A DNA stretch of 64,000 nucleotides. Origin: Diaporthe sp. PMI_573 (taxonomy: Eukaryota; Ascomycota; Sordariomycetes; Diaporthales; Diaporthaceae). Position numbers and translations under genes: made by a program. The notes under the pieces are model-generated. The model was not told the origin of the DNA and did not search any database. It was given only the letters and a program-made list of their open reading frames with translations. Positions 43,641-53,034 of this stretch are shown in pieces (within the stretch, counting starts at the first letter, position 1; every line of letters starts with the position of its first letter). The stretch spans positions 19,404-83,403 of the forward strand of contig JAJTUP010000148.1 in the NCBI GenBank assembly GCA_021399435.1. Reading direction: 5' to 3'.

Positions 43641-45246
43641 CCCTAGGAGTTAATCTTTAACTTTCTCGACGGCTTTTTCTTTTGTCGGACAAGGGGTTTT
43701 AGACTTGGATTTCGATCTTGGACCCTTGAGGGCTTAGACCTATGTTTAGAGGTCAGCATTATTTTTAAGTGCTTCTTCAGCTCTCTTTTTCAAGTAGCTT
43801 CTAGGCTTGAAGCCTTTAAAAGCTTGGTCTAGAAAGATGTTAAAAACGTGGACACCAAAGCCGAGCATAACAGGTGCCCAAGTTCTGCTAGCCCCTCTGA
43901 GCGAGAGAGAAAACCACTCAAGGGCTCCAACGCGAAGAAAGAAGAGATAATGAAAAAGGGCCGGAAGGGCCACAAAGGCGATAAAAGCAGTGTTTGGATT
44001 CTGATCAGACGATGTCACAGGTTATCAAATAATAATAATAGAAGAATGAGTTGAATTGTTGCTTCGGCCCTCAAGAGGGACAGAAGCTTGTCCGGTACTT
44101 ATAGTACGGACGGCCAAGAAAGAAAATTCATCGCACTAGCTACGTGAAACACTGCACCCCGTAACAATGTAAAAGCATTTTGTAAGGGTATGGGGCATTC
44201 TGCAGGCAGGACATCTTTAAGCTAGATCTTCTATAGGCTATAGATTCCTTTTTTTACCTATGCCTCTACGTGAACCAGTCACACCTCTTTAGAGTGGTAT
44301 TTGATCCTCTATAGTATAGGCATCCCCTTTTTTGCTGCCATAGTCTTTTACACTATTATACATTATCGCAAAAGCACCTTTTATAGCTTATACAGTCTTC
44401 TATACACTTAGTACTGCGATTTCTTGACAGAGGTTATTCCCTACTTTGCGAAACTTAAGGCTCCTATCGGCTATCGCTTAACGTCTTGTTTGCCAGAATA
44501 TAGTTGTCTAGACTAGGAGAATTCCTCTAATTGCTTGAAACAGATCTAGCACCCAGACAACTGGGTCTTAGGTAGTTGAGAGGCCCTATTTGAGTCCTCT
44601 TGCTATAACATCTTCCCACCAATTAACCCATACTAAAGCTTCCTAGATATTTCAGAGTAGTTTAATGGCTTGTTTATAAGATACTAAGACTTCTGTCTTC
44701 TCATCCGTCTTAGTCGAGGCATATCTGTTTTCTAGATTTTAGTGCCATTGCTATAGTAGGTTGTCCTCCCTATAACATATAGATTTATATGCTGGGGAAA
44801 CCGTTTAGAGTACCCATTTGGTAAGTTTTTCAACAGCCTAGTTTTCTTCCTTATAGGCAGTTTTAAGTTGTTTATACTAAGTAAGGTCTAGGTTAAATGC
44901 CTTAACTCTATTGTCTATAAGGTTAGTTATCATCTATTCGCCGTTTCCTCTTTCTTAAATAATATCCTCATCTTCCTCCTTATCGTATATAGTTTGCGAT
45001 CTTGCATTTCGCTATATATGCGGTTTCTTCGTATATCTCTTTCGACGAATGTCTAGTAGTTTTAGACAGGGGATAAGGGAAGTCTTTTTTTTGATATAGG
45101 ATTAGAGTCTATACATTTTAGCCTAGAGTTTAAACTCATAGTTCTAGTCGTTCCAATCTTCTAGTTTTGTTAGAAATACATTAAGGGTCTTTATATTAAC
45201 ATAGTCAGTTATATTTAAATCAACTTAAGGCAGTAAGACTCTTAAT
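43641..45246 (-). pseudogene. copia gag remnant, interrupted by a 326-bp insert
   Basis: Minus-strand segments: TQYKQLKTAYKEENQAVEKL (about 44870), QWHQNLENRY (about 44740), YKQAIKLLQNIQEALVWVNQ then WEDVIARGLKQG (about 44600-44690), and RCPACRMPHTLTKCFYI (44170-44220), a Cys-x2-Cys-x3-His-x4-Cys knuckle of the copia type. After the insert the same gag continues with DQAFKGFKPRSYLKKRAEEA (43770-43830). Removing the insert makes the two parts contiguous in frame. Confidence 0.8.
43841..44166. mobile_element. 326-bp un-mutated insert in copia gag (LTR- or MITE-like)
   Basis: The copia gag frame is broken precisely by 326 bases flanked by ATGT (43837-43840 and 44167-44170). The insert is GC-balanced and shows no RIP, unlike the AT-rich copia around it. 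On the minus strand it starts TGTTACGGGGTGCAGTG, contains a TATA-like TATAAGTA within a GTCCGTAC/GTACCGGAC hairpin, and has TGACA about 190 bases in, suggesting an LTR plus some adjoining sequence of another retroelement. It ends TTTTTA rather than CA, so the class is uncertain. Confidence 0.6.
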
Positions 45247-45441
45247 TATTAGATTATTACCCTTTTAGGTATATAGGATATATAATTATAGTCTAATTAA
45301 TAGGGTAGTCACTGTATGTATTGTAATAATGTCTTGTCTTGGTTCTCTAGTGTGACCCCTCCTATTAGGGGGCTGGTTTTATCATAACAGACATATTAAT
45401 ACCTCAGACACACACCTCTTAGCTACCTATCACATCTAACA
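45247..45441 (-). repeat. copia 5' LTR (195 bp), RIP-mutated
   Basis: Partner of 32103-32297, with the same ends and length. It carries A/T at almost every site that differs. Confidence 0.9.
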
Positions 45442-45546
45442 GGATCCATTATAGAAATAGATCCATATTGTAGAATTTGTAGAATAGAAACCTACTTCGT
45501 CTAACAATGGTAATTAGTAGGTTGTATCTATACCTTAGTCATTTTA

Positions 45547-48060
45547 TCACTCGTTTATTAAAATCCTATCTAGCGACCTAATCAAACCAGCATGCAACCA
45601 ACTCCATAATATCTGACAAAGCCTAATTATACTAGCATCTAGCCTATTACGGCTCTTAGTAACCATACAGCTAGTAGTCGAGAATAGCCTCTCACACTCA
45701 GCTAACATAGGTAGCACAGTAAGCAGATCCAAGGCCATCCTAGACAGCTAGGGGTATTTGAGCCGCCTTATATACTAGTATTTATAGGGATCTATGACAG
45801 AAGCATCAGTATCCTCAATATTACACTGCCACTACTTGTATTCATCAAGATCCAAACCACCAACTAAGGACCTAGGGGATTAAGCTAGGGATTAAATATG
45901 TAACTCGGTAACAGAAATCCCTCCAGCCATCAGTCCTTGCTTTTTTATACACCACACTATAAACTTGTTTCTTAAGGTCTTTAGACGCTTATTAGTAGGC
46001 AATTCAATCTCTGAATCATCAACCTCAAGGTCCCTATACTCTCTCCCCCAAAGATCCTAGACCATCTCCTACGCCTTAGTAATCTACAGCTGTCTTTCCT
46101 TGTCGTCTCCCCATAAATCGTCAAACAGTGCCTACCGGTAAGCAGGATGGAGAACTGCAGCACCATAGATCAGGGGGCTATCGTTCAAATGCTCGTAGTA
46201 TTCGTTTAATTTAAGCCAGCCCAGGCTGATATTAACTACAAGGTAGTAGCCGTCTAGAAAATTGGCAACTGCTCTTTTTACAGTTTCGAGGGTTTCGAGA
46301 AGAAATTTGTATACATAAATAAGATCCCAGCTTGTACCTATACAAGTCAGCTACTAGAATAAGAATAGGGCCGCTTTTGCAAAGTCTAAGGCTTACCAGA
46401 TAGTAGGGGCTCGACCTTGCTTTCCTTAATGTTTCTGCAGTGTTTTCCCTATCCATTACCCTCAAGGCCTTTCACAACCAGCTTAAAGTCAAGCAAAATG
46501 TCGTAAAGAGTCCCAAGCATATGCCAATCATTAGTTATTATGCAATTCTCTTCCTTCAGGAAGAAGGGCTGCTTAGAGCCCTTTTTAATGTTGCCAGCTC
46601 TCGTCAAGTTGGCCTTCTCCCACTCGTTTAACGCTCTCTAGACAAAAGAATTATAAAATGGCCTTAAAACCAGAGCACGCTTAATTATCGAGAATTAAGA
46701 AAGCCACCAGATAACATTGTTGACCACAACTCCAACTAGACAGTGTTTCTTAAGCTAAGCATTATTAGAGAGTTGGCTCTCGACAGCCTATACCTTCTTA
46801 AGCATATCGGTCCATATGTCTAATCTGCTTACCTCCTAGGACTTTATAAGTATAACAAATAAAATCAGGGACTAAGCTACCTACAACAGCAAAGTTATGC
46901 CATTTTCCAATAAAGCCTTGCCTCCTCTAGACTTTATGCTCCTTCGCTGCCATATAAAGTCCTTCAAAGAGCTCTTTCTCAAAAGCATCCGGGTTCTTGC
47001 TATACAGTATCTGTTTCACTACTATATTAACAATATAGCCAACACAGCAAACCCATTACTTTTTCTAGTCGAAGCCAAATTTTAATACAACCTTCTCTAT
47101 TAAGGTTTTATTGTTACCAGCATTATCTAGTATAAAATACCCGATTTTATCGCTAATCTTATACTCTCAAATAATCTCAATAATCTACCCGGCGATATTC
47201 TCGCCTATATACCGCTCTGTAAGTTTAGGCAGGCCGAGGACATACTTCTGTGGCCGGTTGTTGGAATCCCGAAACACATATGTGATGCTGTATAAGGCGT
47301 ATTGGTTACCAGACTTCTAGCTATTATATTAGATATAGATCTATCCTAGACTCTTCCGCAAAGCATCCTTCACTCTTTCTATGTTGTTAGTAAATTCTCG
47401 TTCTGCAATAGTACACATAGTTACGTCAGTAATATTAGCTTTTATGATCTTAATAGATGGATTAAGGTAGTTAAAGATGTCTCGAAGATCTTAATTATTA
47501 ATGATCGAGAAGGATTGGTTAGAATTGACAATCTAGTTAATAAGTTTCTACTAGAATATAGTTTTATCGAAACGTTTAATTAGCATATTAATCAAATCTT
47601 GTTTCTTCGGCTCTATGGGATTCAACTATAGGATTGTTGCAATAGACTAATGTGCTTTCTCAGATACCTTTGCAGGCTTTTGCCTCTTGCTCGTCAGATC
47701 TATGATGCCATTATGGTCTGTATACAGGTGACCCTTAGTATTCTACAACCCTTTGATGGTATAACTCTTTGGCCTCAGCCGCTTTTACTTGATACAAAGA
47801 CAATACACCCATCGACGTTCCCCCTTCTGGGTATGCTAGATATTGTAGCCGAATTAATATACCTATTGACACACTTAGCTATCTCTCTCTGTTAAGGTCC
47901 AGCCTTTGTAGAGCTAAAAGAGCCGTTGATTATCTTCTTCTATATATTCTAGAACGGGCGTAGTTGACTTAGTAGGATGGAAGGTGGCTATTTCGATTTA
48001 AGGTAGTAAGGTCGTAACAGTAAAACCTCCCAGAATAGACTTGTTTAACTTTATATACGG
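45547..48060 (-). pseudogene. hAT-5 transposase, RIP-decayed
   Basis: The C-terminal dimerisation block MALDLLTVLPMLAECERLFS, then NRLDASIIRLCQILWSWLHA, ends at TGA 45547. Further right on the minus strand lie hAT-like segments including LVTIKP-type remains of the DNAGNNKT motif near 47110, and further scraps to about 48060. The MLAECERLFS block is the same as in hAT-1 (14584), so the two are close relatives although their terminal repeats differ. Many stops. Confidence 0.75.
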
Positions 48061-48329
48061 ATAAAACAGGGTGGAAAATCGTTTTTATTTTGTTATTATA
48101 GGCGATCGAAGGTACTTAGGGTATACGCTATTTCACAAGGAAATCCAGGTATTTTCAAACCCCACCAAAAATATCCATTCCTTTCCACAATTTCCACATA
48201 TGGAATATGTGGAAGGGGCTCTGTGGCGTGGATATGGAAATGCAGAAGCCCGCGTGGAATGGAATGGAATGGATATAGATCCACATTATGGATCCATATG
48301 TGGATTTCGTGGTATGGATTTGAACCCTG

Positions 48330-48337
48330 GCTATACA
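48330..48337. repeat. 8-bp target duplication of the outer hAT, right
   Basis: GCTATACA, identical to 31996-32003. Confidence 0.9.
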
Positions 48338-48429
48338 AAATTGACCACGATATACGTTCAAACCCCCTCAGACGAGGGAACGGCGCTTCGCACATGCTGC
48401 TCTTGTCGCTTCTTCCGTTCTGATGGAGT

Positions 48430-49080
48430 AAATCTGAGAGACTGCGCATCAGACAGGTCCTTGCCGCCGCTTTCCATGATAAGAACATTGCTTCTAAGGC
48501 ACGAGCTGAACTTAGCAAGACCTTCTACAAGAATGGAAAGGATGCCGACATCCATCGTTTCCTCGCCAAGTTTGGCTCGCTTGCTCAAAAGGCCGGTATC
48601 CCTGAGGACCAGTGGAAAGAGATCCTCTGGGACCATATCCCCCCAGGACTAGATGGACGCCTTCATAGGGACAGCCTAAACCCTCTGGTTACCTATGAGG
48701 AGTTCTGTGAGAACGTTGCTAGCGCAGCTTACAGCCAGCAACGTGCCTACGAGCTCCGCCAGGACAGTCAAAGAATAAGACCTCGCAGCCCGGACGGCAC
48801 CTACACAAGGAGCCGACCTTCTAAGGAACGAAAGAACGATAAGCGGCAGGATAAGAGCTCTAAAAAGCTGACGACCTCATCTGCTACAGGCCAAGCGCTG
48901 AGCGATGAGGACAAGAAAGCTCATTTCACAGCAGACACCTGTTTTAACTGTGGAAAGACCGGCCACTATTCTAAGGAGTGTCCAGACAAGAAGATCGCTA
49001 CTGTTAGAGTAAGGGCCAAAGAGGATGGCATCAAGGATACCGACACCTATAGCAGCTCAGAGGAGTCGGGAAAAGACTAA
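48430..49080 (+). CDS. gypsy gag, C-terminal part, un-RIPped fragment
   Basis: The frame reads VLAAAFHDKNIASKARAELS, then FGSLAQKAGIPEDQWKEILW, HRDSLNPLVTYEEFCENVAS, a basic linker, and CFNCGKTGHYSKECPDK (CCHC knuckle, about 48942-48988), ending at TAA 49078-49080. Upstream of about 48430 the frame meets a stop (48421) and the capsid start is missing. There are no internal stops and ordinary base composition, in strong contrast to the adjacent RIPped stack. Partial element; its polymerase is gone. Confidence 0.8.
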   Translation, partial: KSERLRIRQVLAAAFHDKNIASKARAELSKTFYKNGKDADIHRFLAKFGSLAQKAGIPEDQWKEILWDHIPPGLDGRLHRDSLNPLVTYEEFCENVASAAYSQQRAYELRQDSQRIRPRSPDGTYTRSRPSKERKNDKRQDKSSKKLTTSSATGQALSDEDKKAHFTADTCFNCGKTGHYSKECPDKKIATVRVRAKEDGIKDTDTYSSSEESGKD

Positions 49081-49109
49081 GACCATCGGAAGTCTCCACG
49101 ACGGTCCAG

Positions 49110-49508
49110 ATGTCCACATTAGCACGAGTTGGCAGCCAATCAAGACAGAAACCATTCACTAAGACCGTTCAGCTCCAAGTGAATGGTATTGGTTTTGCAG
49201 CCACCGCTCTTGTAGACACAGGAGCACAAGCCGAGCTCTTGATGAGCCCAGAAGCCGCCCGCAGGGCGAGAAAGCAACTCGGAGCCAAGACGACCCAATT
49301 GGATCAACCTTTACAGCTCCAAGACTACCGCAAGCAACCAGCAGGACAGATTGCTAAGTATACGACAATTATATTGGAAATCGACAGACGTCGATTCCCA
49401 AACCAGAAGTTCTGGGTTACTGAAACAGGGCACGACGTCTTCATCGGGATGGAATGGCTAGCACGGCAGCGTGTTTTGCTAGACTGCCATAGAAGAGGGA
49501 TGGTATGA
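49110..49508 (+). CDS. gypsy aspartic protease fragment
   Basis: ATG 49110 begins MSTLARVGSQ. FAATALVDTGAQAELLMSPE holds the DTGA catalytic motif, and VFIGMEWLARQRVLLDC is the family's usual end of the protease domain. The similarity stops at about 49490, where PKS sequence begins in another frame. The frame closes by chance at TGA 49506. A separate frame from gag (30 bases downstream), consistent with gag and pol being translated separately. Confidence 0.8.
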   Translation: MSTLARVGSQSRQKPFTKTVQLQVNGIGFAATALVDTGAQAELLMSPEAARRARKQLGAKTTQLDQPLQLQDYRKQPAGQIAKYTTIILEIDRRRFPNQKFWVTETGHDVFIGMEWLARQRVLLDCHRRGMV

Positions 49509-51520
49509 AAGCACCAGGTGCGCAGCAGCTATATGAAGACCTGCCGAGGGTAGGCGTCGTCGTACAAATCGAGACATGTGACTGCAGCGACCGGGAGCAG
49601 GTGGCCAGACTGTTTGCGAACAGCAATGGCCAAGACCGCCCGCCCATCAGCGCAATAATCCACTGCGCAGGCGTGGTTGACGACGCAGTCCTGAGCTCCT
49701 AGACCCCAGAGCGAGTATTGCGAGTCCTCTGCCCAAAGGTCAACGCGGCCTGGCACCTGCACGAACTTGCACCATCCACGGTGCGGTCGTTTGTGCTGTT
49801 CTTGTCGTTTGTGGGAATACTCGGGGACGAGGGCCAGGCTGCCTATACTGCAGGCAACGCTTTTCTCGACGCGCTGGCGCGGTTTCGTGTTTTCTACGGG
49901 CTGCCTGCTTTGTCGCTGGCTTGGGGTCCTTGGCTGAATGAGGTTGGGATGGCGGCCGAGAACAGGCTGAAGGCGCACAATCTGCGTCTCGGTAATGCGA
50001 GGCCATTTACGGACCAACAGGGGTTGCAATTGTTTGATATGGCGATGCAGAAGTCGACTCTACCGTTGCCGGTCATGGCGCCGCTCCTGGTTGAGGGATC
50101 ACTACCACTTATGTCGGAAGGTCCCGGTACGGCACCCACAACGACAATAATCAGCCAAGGCAATGCAGGAATTTGGCGTAGAAAGCTTTTAAAGATATTA
50201 CCGGAGCACCGTGATGATGAACTGTTGAGCCTGGTGAGAGGCGAGGTTGCCGCGGTTCTTGGATACAAGGATCAAGATCTACCGGATCGGCTACTGGCAG
50301 ATCTTGGTTTCGACTCCTCTACCTCAGTCTTGCTCAGCAATAGGTTAAGGAGATTTACTGGCTTATTTGACCTTCTGGTTATACTGGCGCTAGACTATGA
50401 TGCCCTTCCAGTACTGGTCTAATATCTCTCTGGTCAGCTCGATCTGGCTCGGCTGGATCCAGAACCAGAAGCAGAGGCTCAGGTCAAGGCCCCCAGCACT
50501 GGGGAAAACATTGTAGGTGCATCACTAGAATCAGCTTACGATGAGCCCGCCAAGGACCACACCTTGAATACGCTCCACACAGCCAGTCCTGAGCATGATA
50601 TCGAGCACGGTCAGATCGATCTTGGGGCATTCCGGGGCTTGACCGCGCTTTACAAGCGCCTGTGCCAACTGCAGCAGTACACCGCAGCTGCAGGACTGCT
50701 TGGATGCGCCTTCTTTACACTACCGAAGTTTAATATCGAGTCAAACGTGGCGAGCTATGCGGCGGCTCCTCAGCGTCTTGCGACAGGCCCCTCGGATCCC
50801 GCAATACCGCTAGTGTTTCTCCCATCTTTTTTCCCACCCATAATTTCCGAGGGGTTCAGGGGCAGTGCTTACAGCGCACTGGCAGCTGAGATGAAGGGTG
50901 AAAGGGACATCTTTGAGCTGCCACATCCACAAGGGGTGGCTATACCCGATGAACTTGAGACGCTTGCTGCTGTACATGCGAGCACAATTCAAGAGCACTT
51001 TGAGGGCCCAATAATACTGGCTGGTTACTCTGCCGGGGGTATCGTCGCACACGCTGTGGCTTCCAGGCTGTCTGAAGAGCGTGAACAACAGGGTAAGGTC
51101 CACCTGGCAGGTTTGGTACTGATTGACACATATCTCAACATGGTGGGGAGAGAAGATCCAGAATGGCTGAACGCGCTACCAGCCGAGGCCCTTACGGCAC
51201 GCGACGGAGGTCTCCTGCACATGGTTGGAGACTCCGACCTAGCACTGGCAAAGATGGGTGGGCATTTCAGAACGCTCCATAACTTGAGGCTTGGTCCTCT
51301 GCCTGTCGCGTTGCCGACGCTGTTTCTGCGCGCCCAGCACCCTACATCGAACATGCCCGAGAGCGAGGACGAGTGGCGTCCATCTTGGCCGGCAGCTGAT
51401 GTCACTGGCGATATACCTGGAAACCATCTAGAGCTCCTCGACAGGAGGTGTGCACCAGCGTCCGGCGCTGAGATTCGGCGGTGGATCAGGGACTGTGCTG
51501 GTCTCAGTTGGATGGAATGA
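49494..51520 (+). pseudogene. modular polyketide synthase 3' fragment: KR-ACP-thioesterase, two stops
   Basis: One reading frame spans the region except for TAG 49700-49702 and TAA 50420-50422. Domains: ketoreductase (APGAQQLYEDL, HCAGVVDDAVL, PERVLRVLCPKVNAAWHLHE, then FVLFLSFVGILGDEGQAAYT with the catalytic Tyr and the Ser 13 residues before it retained) lacking its NADPH-binding start; acyl carrier protein (LADLGFDSSTSVLLSNRLRR, attachment Ser at 50315); thioesterase from about 50800 (GYSAGG nucleophile at 51029, LIDTY, IPGNHLELL with the His). The KR-ACP-TE order and the wording of the motifs resemble actinobacterial modular PKS more than typical fungal iterative PKS. Both stops can be former Gln codons (CAG, CAA). 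The upstream KS/AT are missing: the 5' end abuts a gypsy protease. Confidence 0.85.
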
Positions 51521-52267
51521 ATCTCACCCCAGGGATGTGATCGAGGTCGCTACCAAGGGATTTGGTTTGTGGCTTGGAGCTCGTACTTTTAGCAAAGATT
51601 TTCCGTAACGTGATTTCATGTGCGATTCGAATTACTGGCTCGCTACACAATATCAATCAAGCTTTACTTCCAATGCGGTGAGCTAATGGAGATGTTCACA
51701 AAGAAATTAAGAGAGCGACTCCATACAATTGTCAAAGCTGGAGCACTTCGCATCACCCGGCCTCGAATATCCTCGGAACAGCTTGAAGTTGGAATGCTGT
51801 TAAATTCCGTGGATCAAGTCCTGTGATGAGAAGATGACACGACGGCGCACCGCACGTCATACATAACCATGCTGCGCGGATACTAATATTTACACACATG
51901 TATGAGAGCGTACTGGATATAGCATCTAATTAAACCACCTGATGGCCCCTGCGGGCCAGCGCACAGCTTTGTGTTTGCAAAACCTTTTCAGTCTCACTGC
52001 CTTCTTCGTGACCGTTCAGTACTTTGGTTCCGTTGGCTGTTAGGCGGCGAAGTTCAAGCGCCTTTGTAGTAGGTAATTTCCTGTAGTTTCAAGCTCTGTT
52101 TCAAAGGACCAGGCTTCCTCTACAGCTGAAAACCACTTGCTTCAAAACCATATGCCAGAGTGTGATGCTCGTGTGCTTCATAAGTCAGCCATATTAGGAG
52201 CATTGGCAAGAAAGACGGCAAGGGTGATTATTGTGTACCTGTGTCAAATGGCATCAGGCTCATGATA
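51521..52267. other. convergent intergenic region between PKS and P450 remnants
   Basis: About 750 bases with no gene. It lies between the 3' ends of two convergent genes and looks like the original intergenic spacer moved with them. Confidence 0.4.
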
Positions 52268-53028
52268 TTAAAGCTTTTCTAAAGCTACATAGCAATACCT
52301 GGGAACCATACTCATTCCAAGTTTCGCATCCTTTGAGGCTAACTTGCCCTCCATCTTTTTAAATCGAAAATTCCACAGCAGCAGTGTGATGACATTCCGG
52401 ATTTGCATGTATGCCAGCCTTTGACCGAAGCATTTCCTTGGCCCCAGCCCGAACGCCAACGTGGACCCTGCTCTGGGGTTGAACGATAGCTGCCCATTCT
52501 CGTTTTCCACAAGCCACCTGTCCGGCCTGAATGTCGCGATATTCTCGGGGTCCCACGATGGGACGTTGAACCTCTTGCGGCACTCGTCGGTGTGCAGTCC
52601 CTCGGGACAGGGGATCGCAGGCCGAGCCACACCTGGGCCTCCCGTGGGGATGAGGATCTCAGTGCCTTTGGGGATCGGCACGCCAAGCAGCGTCGTGTCA
52701 CACATGGTATCTCTCTTGTCCTGGAAAAAGGGCGGCCACATGCGAAGCGTCTCCTCGGCGAAGGCCTCGAGGTGCGGGAGGTGGCTCTTGTTGATCTCGT
52801 TTGTGTTTAGCTGCCGCTTCTCCTCGACCGCGGCGGAGAACGCTGCGTGGAGTTCCTCACGAATCGTCTCCTGCCACTCGGGGTAGTCTCCAAGGTACCT
52901 AGTCATCCCTGTATGACACGGCCTTGTCAGTATCTATCGGCTCACTCGAATCCTGGAAAATGCAGGCTCACAACTGATGCTCGTTGCACTGGTCTCATGA
53001 CCCGCTGTATAGTAGCCAAATACCTGAA
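52268..53028 (-). pseudogene. cytochrome P450, C-terminal half
   Basis: The minus strand. A 5' exon piece (53028-52972) reads QVFGYYTAGHETSATSIS, the oxygen-binding I-helix (AGxET). A clear intron spans 52971-52909 (GTGAGC, branch ACTGAC, CATACAG). The last exon begins MTRYLGDYPEWQETIREEL, has ETLR (K-helix ExxR), FRPDRW, and FGLGPRKCFGQRLA (heme-binding Cys), and stops at 52268. About 230 of the usual ~500 residues remain. The region upstream of the I-helix is replaced, after what looks like the end of another intron (CTAACACTAG), by MIZ-family sequence on the same strand. It would have oxidised a small molecule, plausibly the neighbouring PKS product. Confidence 0.85.
52909..52971 (-). other. 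intron in the P450 remnant
   Basis: 63 nt, 5' GTGAGC, branch region TACTGAC, 3' TACAG on the minus strand. Splicing joins SIS to WMTRYL in frame, matching P450 relatives. Confidence 0.75.
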
Positions 53029-53034
53029 CTAGTG

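Larger units (their letters stand above)
32103..45441 (-). mobile_element. copia LTR retrotransposon inserted in the hAT, itself split by a gypsy element
   Basis: Two 195-bp LTRs (32103-32297 and 45247-45441) are bounded by TGTCAGAT...ATCTGACA (the right copy mutated to TATTAGAT...ATCTAACA). The flanking bases are GGATC on both sides (32098-32102, 45442-45446), an exact 5-bp target duplication. The coding strand is minus: a purine-rich tract (GAGGGGGTG) abuts the left LTR, as expected for the 3' end. Gene order on the minus strand is gag, protease, integrase, reverse transcriptase, RNase H, the copia order. It is heavily RIPped. It contains a complete gypsy element (33521-41283) and a 326-bp insert (43841-44166). 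Confidence 0.92.
32004..48329 (-). mobile_element. outer hAT transposon (hAT-5), split by a copia element
   Basis: Both ends carry CAGGGTTCAAATCCA as a perfect 15-bp inverted repeat (32004-32018 and its complement ending at 48329), flanked by the exact 8-bp duplication GCTATACA. Subterminal GTGGATATGGA-like words occur near both ends (32040-32100 and 48185-48300). Subtracting the copia insertion (32103-45441 plus its 5-bp duplication) leaves about 2.98 kb, a normal fungal hAT size. The transposase is on the minus strand to the right of the copia (45547-48060) and is decayed. Confidence 0.9.

Noticed and set aside
43746..44018. 90-codon minus ORF inside the copia element
   Set aside because: It is a chimera: its last third is copia gag and the rest is the 326-bp insert read through.
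49110..51520. A possible gag/protease-PKS fusion gene
   Set aside because: The protease and PKS are in different frames and the PKS lacks its own 5' domains, so this is a breakpoint, not a fusion.
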